From Streptomyces albipurpureus (GTDB lineage: Bacteria > Actinomycetota > Actinomycetes > Streptomycetales > Streptomycetaceae): a stretch of 64,000 nucleotides of DNA. Both the position numbers and the translations under genes were made by a program. Numbering within the stretch: position 1 is the first letter of the stretch; the number at the start of each line of letters is the position of its first letter. Positions 62,743 through 64,000 of the stretch are shown here, piece by piece. Under the pieces are notes generated by a model. The model had not been told where the DNA came from. It ran no database searches and worked only from the letters and a program-made list of their open reading frames with translations. The stretch spans positions 188,762-252,761 of the forward strand of contig NZ_JAMQAW010000012.1 of the NCBI RefSeq assembly GCF_023701525.1, in the 5' to 3' direction.

Positions 62743-63636
62743 TCAGAGGCCGCCGAGGCCGGGCGAGCCGTCGATCACCACCGGCGGTGGCTCCGGCCTG
62801 CGCTCCGGCGGCCGTGATGACCGCGCGGGCGGCGGGCACAGAATGTGTTGGGCGGGCAGGGCGTCTGGCCCGACCAGGGCCACATCGCGAATCTGGCCGC
62901 CACCAACGGTTGCCAGTCCGCGGGCGGTCTCAGCTGCCAGGGTCGCCGCCCGACCAGCCGGTGTGACCTCCCCGAAGGAGCGAGTGTCGTCGTCGTACCT
63001 GTTGCGGTGCCGCCAACCGGCCCACAGCAGCGGCGGATACAGCAGGAGGGGCAGATAGGCGTGCCACAACAACGCGACGACGGCTCCCGCGACGGCGAAG
63101 GCGGGCACCCAGCGCTGCGTCCGCGCGAAACGGTGGCGGGCACGGTAGTACGAGCGGGACACGGGGTGGTGGTGCAGTACGCCGATGGGAGCGCTCTGAT
63201 CACGCAGGAGGCCCCCCAGAACCAGCCGTTCGCGTATGTCTCGCAGGGGCGGGTCACTGTCGAAGAGCTCCACGGGCCACGGCGACCAGCCGTCGTCGTT
63301 CCGCTGCCCCGCCAGTGCCTTGAGCACCGCGGCCTCAACGCCGTCACGCGGCTCATCCGATGGCACGACCGTGATCCAACTGGCCGCTCGCCGACGCACC
63401 GACAGCCTGCCCTCGGCGTGCATCCGCACCAGGGCCACCGCAGCGACGCGACGTCCCCCGCCTCGGAGATACGCCAACTCGTACAGGTCGAGTGGGGTGT
63501 CCACCGGCCGAAGCGGCTCAATCCGGGCATGCATGGCGCGGTGGGCGGACCGCAGTCGGCGTCCCGCTGTCGCGAGGGCTCCGACCGCCGCGAGCGCGAC
63601 CAAGACCCCGACGACGTTCCCCTGCCACATCTCCAT
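62743..63636 (-). CDS. TIGR04222-domain membrane protein
   Basis: A 297-residue protein. An N-terminal membrane helix (about 8-24), then the TIGR04222 block (PLDLYELAYLRGGGRRVAAVALVRMHAEGRL split over about 48-78), and a hydrophobic pair (about 175-205) before a cytoplasmic Pro-rich tail. The family is widespread in actinobacteria and has no known function. Its ending lacks the Gly/Ser/Cys-rich tract of many members. Confidence 0.82.
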   Translation of the reverse strand: MEMWQGNVVGVLVALAAVGALATAGRRLRSAHRAMHARIEPLRPVDTPLDLYELAYLRGGGRRVAAVALVRMHAEGRLSVRRRAASWITVVPSDEPRDGVEAAVLKALAGQRNDDGWSPWPVELFDSDPPLRDIRERLVLGGLLRDQSAPIGVLHHHPVSRSYYRARHRFARTQRWVPAFAVAGAVVALLWHAYLPLLLYPPLLWAGWRHRNRYDDDTRSFGEVTPAGRAATLAAETARGLATVGGGQIRDVALVGPDALPAQHILCPPPARSSRPPERRPEPPPVVIDGSPGLGGL

Positions 63637-63854
63637 GGGCCCTCCCTTGTCCCGGTGCCCTCAGCCGGCCCTTCCCCCTGACCGCCTCCGACGACCCGTC
63701 CAGCAAGGACTGCATGCCCGAAGGCATCCTTGGAACTCCCCGTTCCGGCATATCGACTCTGACTCCCCGCATACCCTCCCTCCGGCTACCCGCGCCGGTC
63801 AGGTTCGAGCGGGCCTTCGGGGAGCCGGTGGGCACCGCCGGTTCAGACGCCGGT

Positions 63855-64000
63855 TCAGACGCCGGGTGGGAGTGTCGCTCTGGCATCGGTGTCCATCTGC
63901 ATCCGGTTCCGGTAGGACTGCGCGTCGGCGTACCGGGTCACATACCGGGCTCCGATGAGCCGGTAGCGCGGATTACCCGCATGGAGCATCTCGTGCTGTT
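63855..64000 (-). CDS. C-terminal part of an unidentified protein (runs off the right edge)
   Basis: On the minus strand a frame enters from the right edge and ends at TGA 63855-63857; 47 codons are visible. The peptide (RYRLIGARYVTRYADAQSYR and a DTDARATLPPGV end) reads as real coding sequence with strong G/C third positions, but I recognise no family. Confidence 0.55.
   Translation of the reverse strand, partial: QHEMLHAGNPRYRLIGARYVTRYADAQSYRNRMQMDTDARATLPPGV

Noticed and set aside
1..64000. CRISPR arrays, insertion sequences, tRNA or rRNA genes
   Set aside because: Reading both strands showed no regularly spaced repeats, no transposase motifs with terminal repeats and no cloverleaf-like sequences. 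A covariance-model scan would settle tRNA absence.

Overview
The window is GC-rich actinomycete chromosome, most likely Streptomyces. Signs of this are the abundance of GTG and TTG starts with GGAGG-type ribosome sites, a SARP regulator, DUF5133 and DUF2382 proteins, a type VII-free Gram-positive sortase, secreted subtilisin, IclR, GntR and TetR regulators, and operons with ATGA stop/start overlaps. There is no rRNA, tRNA, CRISPR array or insertion sequence that I can recognise. Both window ends cut through minus-strand genes.

Region 1 (1-21.6 kb) is a compact biosynthetic cluster. A SARP activator precedes one long plus-strand operon of translationally coupled genes: three tandem flavin-dependent halogenase-like proteins, an alpha/beta thioesterase, a single-module type I polyketide synthase (KS-AT-DH-KR-ACP), four DUF1702 (UnbL-type) proteins with a CPA2 cation/proton antiporter among them, an FAD oxidoreductase, a 7Fe-type ferredoxin and a TetR repressor with a visible operator. 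DUF1702 is best known from enediyne clusters, but the enediyne synthase and its UnbU/UnbV partners are absent. I infer a halogenated or halogenation-derived polyene pathway of unknown product.

Region 2 (21.7-29 kb) is accessory metabolism: a class E/F-like sortase beside a CHRD-domain surface protein, an acyl-CoA-dehydrogenase-like flavoenzyme, a GNAT acetyltransferase, and a crotonase-fold protein that keeps the catalytic residues of 6-oxocamphor hydrolase, facing a GntR regulator and sharing a terminator with it. Region 3 (29-34.4 kb) is an IrtAB-like siderophore importer whose first subunit carries a fused siderophore-interacting reductase domain, led by a TetR gene with an iron box. Region 4 (34.5-37.4 kb) has a gene remnant, a LuxR-type regulator and a secreted subtilase.

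Region 5 (38-47.2 kb) is a dipeptide/oligopeptide ABC importer with a beta-lactamase-fold serine hydrolase, flanked by two paralogous IclR regulators and TGCAAT palindromes. Region 6 (47.5-52 kb) holds a tight three-gene operon of an MfnB-type furan synthase, an aldehyde dehydrogenase and a zinc alcohol dehydrogenase, followed by a methyltransferase; it could make a small oxidised furan. Region 7 (52-64 kb) is mostly housekeeping and stress genes: a DUF2332 pseudogene, YidD, an AMIN-like secreted protein, a sigma factor sandwiched between two micro-ORFs, an MHS transporter, a PRC-barrel/DUF2382 stress protein, a YihY membrane protein, a DUF5133 protein, a CPA1 antiporter and a TIGR04222 membrane protein.
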